Shown piece by piece: positions 47,081-56,439 of a stretch of 64,000 bases of DNA. The translations under genes and the position numbers were made by a program. Numbering within the stretch: the first letter of the stretch is position 1; each line of letters starts with the position of its first letter. The stretch comes from Berberis thunbergii (lineage: Eukaryota; Streptophyta; Magnoliopsida; Ranunculales; Berberidaceae): positions 434,001 to 498,000 of the forward strand of contig QNQO01000686.1 of the NCBI GenBank assembly GCA_003290165.1. The letters are read 5' to 3'. Under the pieces are notes generated by a model. It did no database searches. It was not told where the DNA came from and worked only from the letters and a program-made list of their open reading frames with translations.

Positions 47081-47098
47081 GTTTTTGGTGTAGTGGGG

Positions 47099-48047
47099 GA
47101 TCATAAATTGGTTGGGGAATTTGAGGGAAATTATGATTTGCCCTAATATTCCTCAAATTGAGATGAGGAACAACTTCTGGAGTTGTAACTCGAGATTGTA
47201 AGTGAGTAGGAGCAGTTCTGAATGAAGCTGATTCAGATTTGCGTCCTGATTGGAAATTTGAAGGGTCAAGGTTTGTGATTCTAAGATCACTGAATCTCAA
47301 TTCGATTGTTCCATCTGGTCGAGTCAAGATCCTATCAATTTGACTCGGAGGAAGACTTCTAGGTATAGAAGCTACTTCAATGAGCCATGTTTATGGAAGA
47401 GTGACCTGATCCCATTGTATCGTTCTGGGTACGATAACATTGGTGTTCTGGTCATTGATTTCAAAAAGGATTGTGTGTCCTTTTTCATCAGCATGAAGAG
47501 CTCGAGGGTTAAGCTGTGTCTTCATAGCTCGATATGTGATTTTATAGATAAGGGCTAAGGGTTCTGATCCTTGAGCCATATCAAAACCATTGGTTTGAAT
47601 ATTAAGAGTCAGTGTCTCTAAAATATTAGGATCATTCAGAGATACTGAGAAATTGGGGTAGCAGTTAAAATAAACTGGACCCATAGAGAGTGAAGACTCT
47701 GCAATTCCAAGCAGGGAATCACTGAACTTGTTGTGTCTACAATCACGAAGAGCAACTAAGGCACAGGTGTCTAGTCCTAACCTGGTTAAAGGTTTTAGGG
47801 CTACTTGAATTAAACCGAGATGAATATATTTATATTTTTCCTTAATTAAGGAATTGATTGTTTGAAAAGAGAGGAGTTGCTTTGAATCTAAAGATTTATT
47901 GATTTTATAAATCTCTTTTTGGGGAATTACCGGTATAGACCAGTTTTGCAAATCGTGTTCAATTTCAGGGATTCTTCCCTCCATTTTTGTTGAAGAACTC
48001 ATTGACCTAGAACTAGAAGTTCTGGAAAGCCTTGAAAACAAAGACAT
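47099..48047 (-). pseudogene. Pararetrovirus movement protein (copy B), cut by the CACTA element
   Basis: It starts MSLFSRLSRTSSSRS at 48047 and is open to 47391, with YIHLGLIQVALKPLTRLGLD and LVALRDCRHNKF. The tail continues in another frame (47327-47099) with DGTIELRFSD, after which the transposon interrupts it. The frame is open upstream of the ATG for about 16 codons, so the start could lie earlier. Confidence 0.82.
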
Positions 48048-48281
48048 CGTTTGAAATTGCTTTAGGGTTTGGGAGGAACACTGTACCTGGACCACCTACA
48101 GCTGGAACACCTAAGTGGGACCACCTAACCTAGATCACTCTCTGCGCTCACCATGGCGACTTACACTGGATCTGGCTCTTAACGGCTAACCAACACTCTA
48201 AACGACTTACCAACGCTATCAACGGCTGACCATCGATACCTAGGACTTACTACCATTCCCGGGGGCAAAAAGCAAACGGAT

Positions 48282-48294
48282 GGCTCTGATACCA
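48282..48294 (-). promoter_or_regulatory. tRNA-iMet primer-binding site of copy B
   Basis: TGGTATCAGAGCC on the minus strand, a perfect match to the 3' end of initiator tRNA-Met. It lies about 235 bp upstream of the movement-protein ATG. Confidence 0.9.
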
Positions 48295-48299
48295 ATTTT

Positions 48300-49064
48300 G
48301 TTCCCAGTTGAAATTTACGAGTACCCCTTTGTTTTTTTTGGTTAAAGGAACTAGGAAGTACAAATAAATTAGTTTTTACAAAACAAATAATTTTGATTAG
48401 CCAAACTGTTTTTTTGGTCAAACAAATAAAATAAAAAGTGAGATAATGAAATGGACAACGGTCTACCTGAACCCCAAGCAAGGATTGTGATTTCGTTTAT
48501 TTCGATATTCTGAATTTAAGAAATATTTTGAAAAATATTTTGGTGTGAAAAGAAAAACTTAAAAATTCCGAGAATACATAAAAATATATAATTAATTTCG
48601 AGGATATATGAAAATGTAAAAAAAATAGATGCAAGTAAATCAATCTATTAAATATATTAAATAAAGCCTAAATACCAAAAAATGAAATAAACATGAAAAA
48701 TATTCCAAAATTAACATAAAAAAACTCAAATTTTTTGAAAAAACCCTAAAAAAATGTAAATTTTAATTTGTCACTTTTCTTTTCATAATTTCAAAAACAC
48801 AAAATTTTCATTGAAATTTCACAAGATTTTGAAAAATTACATTCCTTCATCCCAAGTTTACTCCCAAAACTTGAAGCACATTCTTACTTTACTCACTATA
48901 AAGAGCCTTCTCATTGTCGAGGAGGTGGGCGCGGGATTTTACCACTCATTTCCCTCGAAATTTGTATTATTGCACATCTAAAAAATGCAGGCATACGTCT
49001 CGAGGGTACGAGCGGCCCCACCCTCCCCTTCGCTGGTTTCCTCGCCATTTAGAATTTCTGATAT
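48300..49064. other. Interval between copy B and the Pack-MULE
   Basis: AT-rich, with no gene. Its right edge (49010-49055) matches one arm and flank of the fold-back element at 12.3 kb, so it includes part of a dispersed repeat. Before the Pack-MULE inserted, this lay upstream of the LEA_2 gene. Confidence 0.5.
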
Positions 49065-49261
49065 GGGAAATTCTAGCTGGCCTGGGTCAGCGCCTGGGTG
49101 GCTCCTTGGCATGTGCCAAGGAGGGTGTCTTGCACATGCCTAAAGTTTCAAAAAAAAAAAAAAAAAAAGCGGGAAACTGAAATTTGAATTTCATTACTGA
49201 AATTTAAGAGGGAGGGAGGGCTCAAAACACAGAAAAAATCATCAGAGACTGCTCATGAGGC
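49065..49261 (+). repeat. Left TIR of the Pack-MULE
   Basis: About 195 bp inverted relative to 51785-51979. It includes a GGCATGTGCC palindrome and a run of 18 A. Confidence 0.95.
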
Positions 49262-49428
49262 AACCAGCAGCTATATTATGTTCTGTGTTGTGTTTGTAGT
49301 TGTTGTTCTGTGAATGGTTTGTGATTTCATGACAATGTTAGTTGTAACCAGTAAATGATTATGTATAGATCACTATGCCAGTTGTGGTACTTCACTTTGT
49401 AGAATGCAAAATTTTTTGGTTCTGATTA

Positions 49429-50292
49429 CTATTCCTTAGTGATGCTGCTAAATCTTTTGAAGTTTTGATTTAAGGAATGCGTAGACCTGTTGCCCTTCTT
49501 CTTCTCAATGTAAAAGAAGAACAACAGAGATAGGACAGAGAATCCAGAGAAGCAACCAGCAACTATATCAATCAACAAATGGCGTCCACTGATTGACTGG
49601 ATGCCGAACAAGTTGGTGCTCTTCTTACTGTCTGTTGATTGCCCATAAGCCACTTCATGTCCCTTGGAGTCCAAAGCATAAGCTCTCACAAAGTAAGTGG
49701 CAGTGGGGATGTTTCTCTCAATTGTCCAAGTGAAGCTTTCAAGCGCATTGGGCTGGTAAGGTCTTTCGATGATTTTGACCTGACAAGTCTTGTCCTTCCT
49801 GAGCTCGTCTTTGGTCTGGCTTATCGGTGCGAAGCAAAGCTGCACCTTCACCTTCTTGTACGCCTCCTGTAACAGAAAATTTCCCCAAGGCCCAAGTTAG
49901 AATGAGAAAAAGAAACCCATTTATTGAATTTATTGGTCATTTTAGCAAGAAAACCCATTGATCAATATGAATTTATGTTGTAGCTATAATCGCACAGGTT
50001 AGCAAGAAAAATGAAAGTATTGATTATAGCCCATTAATAAGCTAGAAAGCTTATGGAGCATAAGACTTCTTTGGAGCATTGATTGTATATATGATGCACA
50101 ATTGATTGCCTAGAATTATGTACTAGGTAAAAGAGAATTCATGGGGTTCATTTGAGAGATGTAATTGATGAATGGGATTTCCCAATTTATGGTACTAAGA
50201 GCTTTAAGAAAGAATGAAATGACATCTTTGCAATAATAATAAAAGAAAAAAAAAGAACAAAAATAAATTAGTTGTTTTCAAGTTCTTACCAT
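49429..50292 (-). pseudogene. NAR2/NRT3 nitrate-transport accessory protein, truncated captured copy
   Basis: NAR2 (NRT3) is a plasma-membrane partner of NRT2 high-affinity nitrate transporters. The open exon 49429-49866 encodes EAYKKVKVQLCFAPISQ, RKDKTCQVKIIERPY, IPTATYFVRAYALDSKGHEV, SGRHLLIDIVAGCFSGFSV (a membrane segment) and a basic tail ending SSITKE. An AG acceptor precedes it. At 50292 an ATG is followed at once by GTAAGAAC, and joining these would keep frame. The signal peptide and the first half of the ordinary protein are missing. A TATA-like CATATAAAG is near 50370. Confidence 0.85.
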
Positions 50293-50458
50293 CTCCTTGT
50301 TTGAAATAATAAGTTTTGAAGTTGCAGAGAGAATCGGGAATGAGAAATAAAGTGGGACTGTGGTTGCTTTATATGAAGCAAGGTGGGTTGTTGCCACTAG
50401 CTAATTGTGGGAATGAGAAATAAAGAGTAACATATTCTCAAAGATTTATCTGGGATTC

Positions 50459-50646
50459 ATATAAATCAAAACTTCAAAAGATTTAGCAGCATCACTAAGG
50501 AATAGTAATCAGAACCAAAAAATTTTGCATTCTACAAAGTGAAGTACCACAACTGGCATAGTGATCTATACATAATCATTTACTGGTTACAGCTAACATT
50601 GTCATGAAATCACAAACCATTCACAGAACAACAACTACAAACACAA
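50459..50646 (+). repeat. Inverted copy of the NAR2 3' end
   Basis: Inverted duplicate of about 49266-49470. In plus orientation it encodes the last residues NFKRFSSITKE and stop, then the same 3' flank. It shows that the NAR2 3' end was captured twice, in opposite orientation. Confidence 0.9.
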
Positions 50647-50914
50647 CACATTTCCCCAGCATTTACTTTCTCCATTCCCTTCCTTCATCTTCTTTACAAA
50701 TCCGACGAACTTTCTCCAGTTATCGGGCTGGAAGAGATCTGGGTTCATTCGCAAATAAGTGAATGCACACATTTCCCCTTCCTTTTCTTTTGCTTCTTCA
50801 AGAGTGAGGGAAGACGAACTCAAGATTTGCTCATGAGCAGTCTCGTCGTAGCGAGGCAATGCATTTTCACCAGCAAGTGGAACACCAGCCTCACGAGTTG
50901 CCAAAGCCACTTTT
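50647..50914 (-). pseudogene. Beta-amylase C-terminal exon fragment
   Basis: It encodes VALATREAGVPLAGENALPR, YDETAHEQIL, then MCAFTYLRMNPDLFQPDNW and FVGFVKKMKEG. These are the final conserved segments of plant beta-amylase (GH14; releases maltose from starch), just after the substrate-binding part. The catalytic Glu exons are absent. The 3' end is cut near GESKCW and joins the NAR2 flank, which supplies a stop. Confidence 0.9.
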
Positions 50915-51058
50915 TTTAATTTTTTTTTATTGTGAATGAAAAGTTCAATGGAAACATGTTATAGCCTTTATGCTCACTTCCGGAACACATCACAGCTAAA
51001 ACCCAAAACTGGAAATTTTGGAAAAGTTACAAAACAAACAAAATTGAGGATTTGTACC

Positions 51059-51570
51059 TCAGGCAATATGCTCAGCTAAAGTAAGAATTTTGACATGCTT
51101 TTTCTTCCTTAGTTCGTGTGGGACAGGCCCGAAAACCCGAGTCCCAATTGGTTCTCCCTGTTTGTTAACAAGGACTACTGCATTGTCATCGAATCTGATC
51201 TCACTACCATCACAACGGCCCCGTTGCATGGCAGCACGCACAACTACACCATAGACGTCATCTCCTTTCTTCACCTTGCCACATGGTTGAGCTTCCTTTA
51301 CTGAAGCTATTATCGTGTCTCCCAACCTTGCTCCCTTCTTGCTTGCCCTAAATGCTTGTATGCAACTCACCAGCTTTGCTCCAGAGTTATCCACAACTTT
51401 AAGCTTGGTCCTCATCTGTATGAATGTCCTATGCTGATTCAAGGAAATGCCCGAAGTGATCCCTCCTACCATGTCATGTGATGTTCCTTGTAGACCATAA
51501 GAATTACTGCCAGATTCCTTGACAATGAACGAGCCACCTGTGATAATTTAGAACTGAAAAAGGCTGCCAT
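51059..51570 (-). pseudogene. Mitochondrial ribosomal protein uL14 (HLP/HLL-type), near full length, one frameshift
   Basis: Component of the mitochondrial large ribosomal subunit that contacts 23S-type rRNA. The ATG at 51568-51570 begins MAAFFSSKLSQ, an Arg/Ser-rich presequence. The frame shifts once near 51500-51520, then runs open through TFIQMRTKLKVVDNSGAK, GDTIIASVKEA, VVRAAMQRGRCDGSEIRFD and GTRVFGPVPHELRKKKH to the TGA at 51059. The core of about 137 residues from 51472 is intact with no missing block. Upstream (to 51760) is probably its 5' UTR. It could be expressed without the presequence or be a pseudogene. Confidence 0.85.
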
Positions 51571-51784
51571 CTACTAGTGTAGAATGATTCTCTATTCCCC
51601 CCTTTACGTTTGGAGGATAAGATAAGAGAAGAGAAGAGTTGGCGTTAATTAGCGTCGAAGAAGAATGAGGATCAAGTCTCCCTAGGGCCGGCTTTAAATC
51701 CCAGAGCATCTCCAATGCTTGCTTTCCCTTTCCCTCTAGCTGCTGCCCCCGCTCTCCCCCAGTTGCCAAAGCCACTTGCCAGAG

Positions 51785-51979
51785 CCTCATGAGCAGTCTC
51801 TGATGATTTTTTCTGTGTTTTGAGCCCTCCCTCCCTCTTAAATTTCAGTAATGAAATTCAAATTTCAGTTTCCCGCTTTTTTTTTTTTTTTTTGAAAACT
51901 TTAAGCATGTGCAAGACACCCTCCTTGGCACATGCCAAGGAGCCTCCCAGGCGCTGACCCAGGCCAGCTAGAATTTCCC
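51785..51979 (-). repeat. Right TIR of the Pack-MULE
   Basis: Inverted counterpart of 49065-49261. It ends TTCCC against the 9-bp target duplication at 51980-51988. Confidence 0.95.
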
Positions 51980-51985
51980 TTCTGA

Positions 51986-51993
51986 TATAATAA
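51986..51993 (+). promoter_or_regulatory. Candidate TATA box of the LEA_2 gene at the Pack-MULE junction
   Basis: TATAATAA overlaps the right target duplication. It lies 225 bp upstream of the ATG. The position is plausible if the 5' UTR is about 190 bp. Speculative. Confidence 0.35.
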
Positions 51994-52217
51994 GTTTCCA
52001 GCAAGGGAAATAGAAAAAAAGGTAACGTATGTCAGTGAAGTGAAATCTAATTCCAAAAGTGAGAAAACAGAGTCTTCACTTAAAAGCTCTCCCTCCACTC
52101 TTCTCTTCTTCCTTGTTTAGCTCTGTCTTTCTGAAGCAGAGCTCCACGAACAGACTTGATTTCATTCACTCAAACAACAAACCATTTCATCAAACGAAAA
52201 CAAAAAAAAAAAAAATC

Positions 52218-53393
52218 ATGCATGCAAAGACAGATTCAGAGGTAACAAGCCTCGCCCCATCATCCCCAACGCGATCTCCACGTCGGCCAGTGTACTACGT
52301 GCAGAGCCCATCTCGAGACTCCCACGATGGAGAAAAAACAACAACCTCTTTCCACTCAACACCTGTGCTCAGCCCCATGGGTTCACCACCCCACTCACAC
52401 TCCTCCGTCGGTCGACACTCTCGCGACTCCTCTTCCAGCAGATTCTCCGGCTCTCGCAAGATCACCCCCAACGACGGATCCCGCGGCGGACATCGAAAGG
52501 GCGGAAGCCAGAAGCCGTGGAAGGAATGCGATGTAATTGAGGAGGAAGGATTACTAGAAGAAGAAGGAAATCGAAAGGGTCTCCCTAGACGGTGTTATTT
52601 TCTTGCATTTCTTGTTGGCTTCTTTTTGTTGTTCACTTTTTTTTCTTTGATTCTTTGGGGTGCTAGTCGGCCTCAGAAACCCAAGATCACTATGAAGGTA
52701 ATTCCAATACCCCCAATGCTTAATTGTTTTGAAATTTTGATGAATTTTTATCAAATGAGTTTGTTCAATTCTTGCAGACTATTACAGTGGATCGGTTCAT
52801 TATTTCAGCTGGTTCAGATACCACAGGGGTTGCTACTGAAATGGTGTCTATGAATTCTACTGTTAAGTTCACATTCCGTAACACTGCCACCTTTTTCACA
52901 GTTCATGTGACTTCTACCTCTTTAGATCTCTCATATTCGGATCTCAAACTTGCATCTGGAAGTGTAAGCTTCTCTTTTATTTGCTTATTTATTTTAATTG
53001 CTGTTGCGCATTTCATAATTGCTTGTTCTGGATGAATTTATTGCATTTGCATCTGCTTAGTTGAGAATTTAGATCTGAAGGTTGAATGTACGATTGTGTG
53101 TGTTTCAGATTAAGAAATTTTATCAAAAAAGGAAGAGTCAGAGATCGGTGAATGTGGTTCTTGAAGGAAACAAGATCCCATTATATGGAGGTGGATCATC
53201 TTTGAGCACATCAACGGGGACTACAACAGTTCCTCTGCCTCTTAAACTGGCTTTCACAGTTAGATCGAGAGCTTATGTTCTTGGTAGATTGGTTAAGCCA
53301 AAGTTCTACAAGAAGATTGAATGTTCGATTGTTTTCGATCCCAAGAAGATCAATATTCCCGTTTCACTCAAGAAAGCTTGCATTTACGATTGA
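52218..53393 (+). CDS. LEA_2-type (hydroxyproline-rich glycoprotein family) membrane protein, three exons
   Basis: Three coding exons, 52218-52697, 52778-52963 and 53109-53393, all joined in phase 0 with GT-AG introns, give 316 residues. The N-terminus MHAKTDSEVTSLAPSS and PVYYVQSPSRDSHDGEKTT, the Ser-rich cytosolic part, ECDVIEEEGLLEEE and then one membrane segment (about residues 127-150) are typical of the plant At1g45688/At5g42860-like family. The remainder is an LEA_2/NDR1-HIN1-like beta domain with VRSRAYVLGRLVKPKFYKKI near the end. Function is not established; related proteins are linked to membrane and stress roles. The start is the ATG after an A-rich leader and matches the family start. 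No stops or shifts. Confidence 0.93.
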
Positions 53394-53604
53394 TTGATCT
53401 TCTTCTTAACTGGAACAAAACCAGTTCAGTAAACCAAATGAAAAAATAGGACAAAATTTGATTATAAAATTATTATTTGTTTTTTTTTTAAATTATGTGA
53501 AAAAAGGAGGTGGAGACAGCCCATATGGGGCATCATTTTGGGCTGGAAGGAGAGAGGTCGGTGGTGACTTTTTTGGTGTAATTGTTGTAGAGTTGGATGA
53601 TTTT

Positions 53605-53610
53605 AATAAA
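53605..53610 (+). terminator. Poly(A) signal of the LEA_2 gene
   Basis: AATAAA 212 bp after the stop codon, in T-rich sequence. Confidence 0.55.
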
Positions 53611-53639
53611 AAATGAAGACTATGCTTTTCAATGTCAAT

Positions 53640-54180
53640 TCAATTTAGTTTATGTTTGGTTAATGTGAACTAATAATGATTATGATAATGATTCAGACCT
53701 TGGCATTATTGATTAATGACACTGAAGAAAACAACACTTAAGAGTTATCAACTTGTTTTAAGTGTACTTTTTTTTATTCATAGCAAACCATTCTCGAAAT
53801 GAGTCCCAATCACATGTACCATAGAGTAGAGATTCGTCTTGATTACACATAAGAAAATTAGGCACCATTATGATCATCTGTTGCTGCGCGGAAAAAGGAC
53901 CAAACAAACAACCCCCAAAGCTTACCTACCGATACCAAAACCTATAATACGATGAGTTAGGTTTAGGTTGCAAAGGCAGAGACAATAGGACTTCTTACAA
54001 TATGCTTCCCATTTACTTCATTCCAACTTATGTACCCATAATTTCATGTGTATTCAGCTTTGCCGAATTTATCTCCAAATGTTAGTGTCATTGGGTTGAC
54101 AACAATTTTCGTCCCTGATGGAGCCCATGTCATTGCGTGATAAACTGATGGAGAGACAATCATCTCAAGGGAAGGCGCAA
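53640..54180. other. Interval between the LEA_2 gene and Tat-2
   Basis: No gene or repeat recognised. Tat-2 similarity begins near 54180. Confidence 0.45.
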
Positions 54181-54311
54181 ATGAGACAATATATGTTTTT
54201 CATGGTGCAGCATGAAGAAAAGAGCAATCCAATCGATCTCGAAAGCGTATAATCAGAAACCTACGGAAAAATATCATATTTCAATAATCAACCGCACAAC
54301 GTGCAAAAACA

Positions 54312-54716
54312 ATGCAGATGACTTTAACTTTCTCGAATGAAGATGAAGACATAGTTAATTTCCTGTACAATGATGCTTTAGTGATCTCGATCATGATAGC
54401 TAAGTGGGAAATCAAAAGGGTGTTGGTCGACACTGGCAGCTCGGCCAACCTTCTATACCTGACGGCTTTCCGAAGGATGAGGTTCACCAATGAGATGCTT
54501 TCACCTAGCGATCAATATATGGTGGGTTTCTGTGGGGAACAATGTCATCCGTTAGGAATGATTCAACTACTGATCGAAGCAAGGCGGCCAGGAAAGCAGC
54601 GAGTAATATTGATAGACTTCTTTGTCATTTGTGCCCCTGTTACGTACAACATGCTACTCGGGAGACCGTGGAACAAAAAATGGGCACAGTCTTCTCCACT
54701 ATGCACCAATGCTTAA
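54312..54716 (+). pseudogene. Tat-2 aspartic protease
   Basis: Open for 134 codons. It has VLVDTGSSANLLYL (active site, 54423-54464) and YNMLLGRPW. The frame is lost just after, near the end of the domain. Confidence 0.85.
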
Positions 54717-54959
54717 AGTACCAAACTGATTATCAGAAGAATCAAAGGAGATCAACCAGTGACCCGTGAGTGTCATCTTACGGCGATAAATACTCCCCAT
54801 AAATAGCAATTACTACAACGACTAGAAGAGCCTTCATAACAAACTGATGAAAAAAGTTTGGACTTTTCGGACGACAATACAGCTCCAACCAGTCTGCGAG
54901 ATAGACCTAACACCGGAAAACTATAAGAAGAAACGATCGAAGTCTACCTTGATGATGAA

Positions 54960-55900
54960 GTGGAGAAAGCAGTCCAAATTGGTACAAAGATTCATCTCAA
55001 ACTCGCTAAGAAACTTATCCAGCTGCTGAAAGATAACCAAGATGTTTTTGCATGGACAATGAAGGACATGGTAGGGATAGACCCATCCATCATCTCTCAT
55101 AAACTACAAGTAAACTCAAACAAGAAGATGGTTCGAGAAAAAAGAAGATCGGTGGCCTCGGAGCGTGATCAAGCGATAAACGGGGAGGTGCACCGACTAC
55201 TCAATACAGGGATGATAAAAAAACCTCACTACCTGGATTGGTTGGTAAACACAATGCTAGTAAAAAAGAAGAACGACAAATGGAGGGTGTGCATGTACTA
55301 CACCGACCTAAATAAAGTCTGTCCTATAGACAATTTCTCACTTCCACAAATAGATCAGATAGTGGATGCAACTGTCGGGCACAAAATGCTGAGCTTCATG
55401 GATGCATACTCTGGCTATAATCAGATACAGATGTACCCTCCTGACAAAGAAAAAATATCTTTCATAACGGAAAATGGTACATACTACTATCGGCTAATGC
55501 CCTTCGGATTAAAGAATGCAAGAGCAACGTATCAACGCTAGTGAACAGAATGTTCAAAGACCAAATCGGCAAAGCAATGGAAGTTTACATCAACGATATG
55601 CTTGTCAAAAGCTCACAACGAGCAAACCACGTCACAGATCTTGAACATGTTTTTTCACAGCTGCAAAAGTATAAGATGAAACTGAACCCAGAGAAATGAA
55701 CCTTTGGAGTAGAGTCAGGGAAATTCCTTGGGTACATGGTCAACTAGAGAGGAATTGAGGCCGATCCAAAATAGATATAAGCGTTTCTCAACATGTAGCC
55801 ACCAACAAACGTAAAAGAAGTCAAAGTCTTAATGGGAGAATAGCAGCTCTGAACAGGTTCATCTCCAGATCATCAGACAAATGTCTACATTTCTTCAAAA
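54960..55900 (+). pseudogene. Tat-2 reverse transcriptase, YIND variant
   Basis: Open to 55541 with VFAWTMKDMVGIDPS, WRVCMYYTDLNKVCP, FMDAYSGYNQIQMYPPDKEK and RLMPFGLKNARATYQR. A frameshift follows, and the catalytic box reads VYINDMLVK (about 55587-55613), with Asn for the first Asp of YVDD. Stops occur in the thumb region. Confidence 0.85.
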
Positions 55901-56039
55901 TTTTGAAAGGGAACAAGACGTTAAAGTGGAATGTTGAATGCCAGGAAGCCTTTCAAAGCCTTAAGACGTACATGGGAAGCACAAAACTGAACTTGGGAGA
56001 AGCACTGTATATATATATATATATCTATCTGTGTCCGAT

Positions 56040-56400
56040 CACGCGGTGAGTTCGACGTTGATAGGGAAGAAAAAGGTGTACAAAAACCAGTGTACTACAT
56101 CAGCAAAACACTCACGGATGCAAAAATCAACTATTTGGCCCAAGAGAAATTGGCGCTCGTTCTAATCGAGTCGTCAAGAAAATTTTGACCATACTTCCAA
56201 GCACACCTGATCTCGGTTATGACCTAAAAGTTGCTTCGGTCAGTACTACACAAATCAGATCTATCGGGAAGAATGCTGAAGTGGGCAATAGAACTTGGAC
56301 AATTTGGCATCAGCTATGCTCCCAGAACAACTATCAAGGCTCAGACACTAGCAGATTTCATCGCCGAGTTCACAGGAAGCAACAACCAATAGACAGGAAA
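56040..56400 (+). pseudogene. Tat-2 RNase H (Ty3 type)
   Basis: Recognisable from PVYYISKTLTDAKINY to KWAIELGQFGISYAPRTTIK and ALADFIAEF with frame changes. A (TA)n stretch at 56009-56024 interrupts the start. Confidence 0.7.
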
Positions 56401-56439
56401 TGATAGTGGATGAGAACAATCGAAACCAATCACAGACGG

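Larger units (their letters stand above)
37474..47095 (-). mobile_element. CACTA (En/Spm) element, 9622 bp, carrying host gene fragments
   Basis: The termini are CACTACACCAAAAAACCCC and, inverted, CACTACACCAAAAACCCCC; the match extends over 25 bp with one difference. The 3-bp target duplication GGG is at 37471-37473 and 47096-47098. Both subterminal regions carry many copies of an 18-bp palindromic unit. No TNPD/TNPA-like transposase was found, so it is non-autonomous. The interior holds exons, with introns, of at least seven unrelated host genes, all on the minus strand. It is inserted in pararetrovirus copy B between movement and coat protein. Confidence 0.92.
30880..48300 (-). mobile_element. 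Pararetrovirus copy B (Florendovirus-like), minus strand, split by a CACTA element
   Basis: The most complete viral copy: primer site, leader and movement protein at 47096-48294, then the 9.6-kb CACTA element, then coat protein, protease, RT, RNase H, ORF2, TATA box and leader down to about 30.9 kb. Without the insert it is about 7.8 kb, close to a full caulimovirid genome. It has fewer breaks than copy A but still carries frameshifts in coat, gag tail, RT and ORF2 and at least one stop before RT. The left boundary is approximate. Confidence 0.85.
49065..51979. mobile_element. Pack-MULE (Mutator-like), 2915 bp, carrying three host gene fragments
   Basis: The terminal inverted repeats are about 197 bp (49065-49261) and 195 bp (51785-51979), starting GGGAAATTCTAGCTGGCCTG at each end. 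The perfect 9-bp target duplication TTCTGATAT is at 49056-49064 and 51980-51988. Long TIRs with a 9-bp duplication define a Mutator-like element. There is no transposase. The interior holds parts of NAR2/NRT3, beta-amylase and mitochondrial uL14, so it is a Pack-MULE. The TIRs are highly similar and the duplication is perfect, so insertion is relatively recent. Confidence 0.95.

Noticed and set aside
49900..50460. GGGAATGAGAAATAAAG repeat pair (50337 and 50409) as a transposon end
   Set aside because: Only 17 bp with no inverted partner or target duplication; more likely a small local duplication.
50635..50910. A free-standing beta-amylase gene
   Set aside because: Only the last conserved segments are present, the catalytic exons are absent, and it lies inside Pack-MULE TIRs.
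56005..56030. (TA)n run as a viral integration target
   Set aside because: It lies inside Tat-2 and no viral junction is near it.
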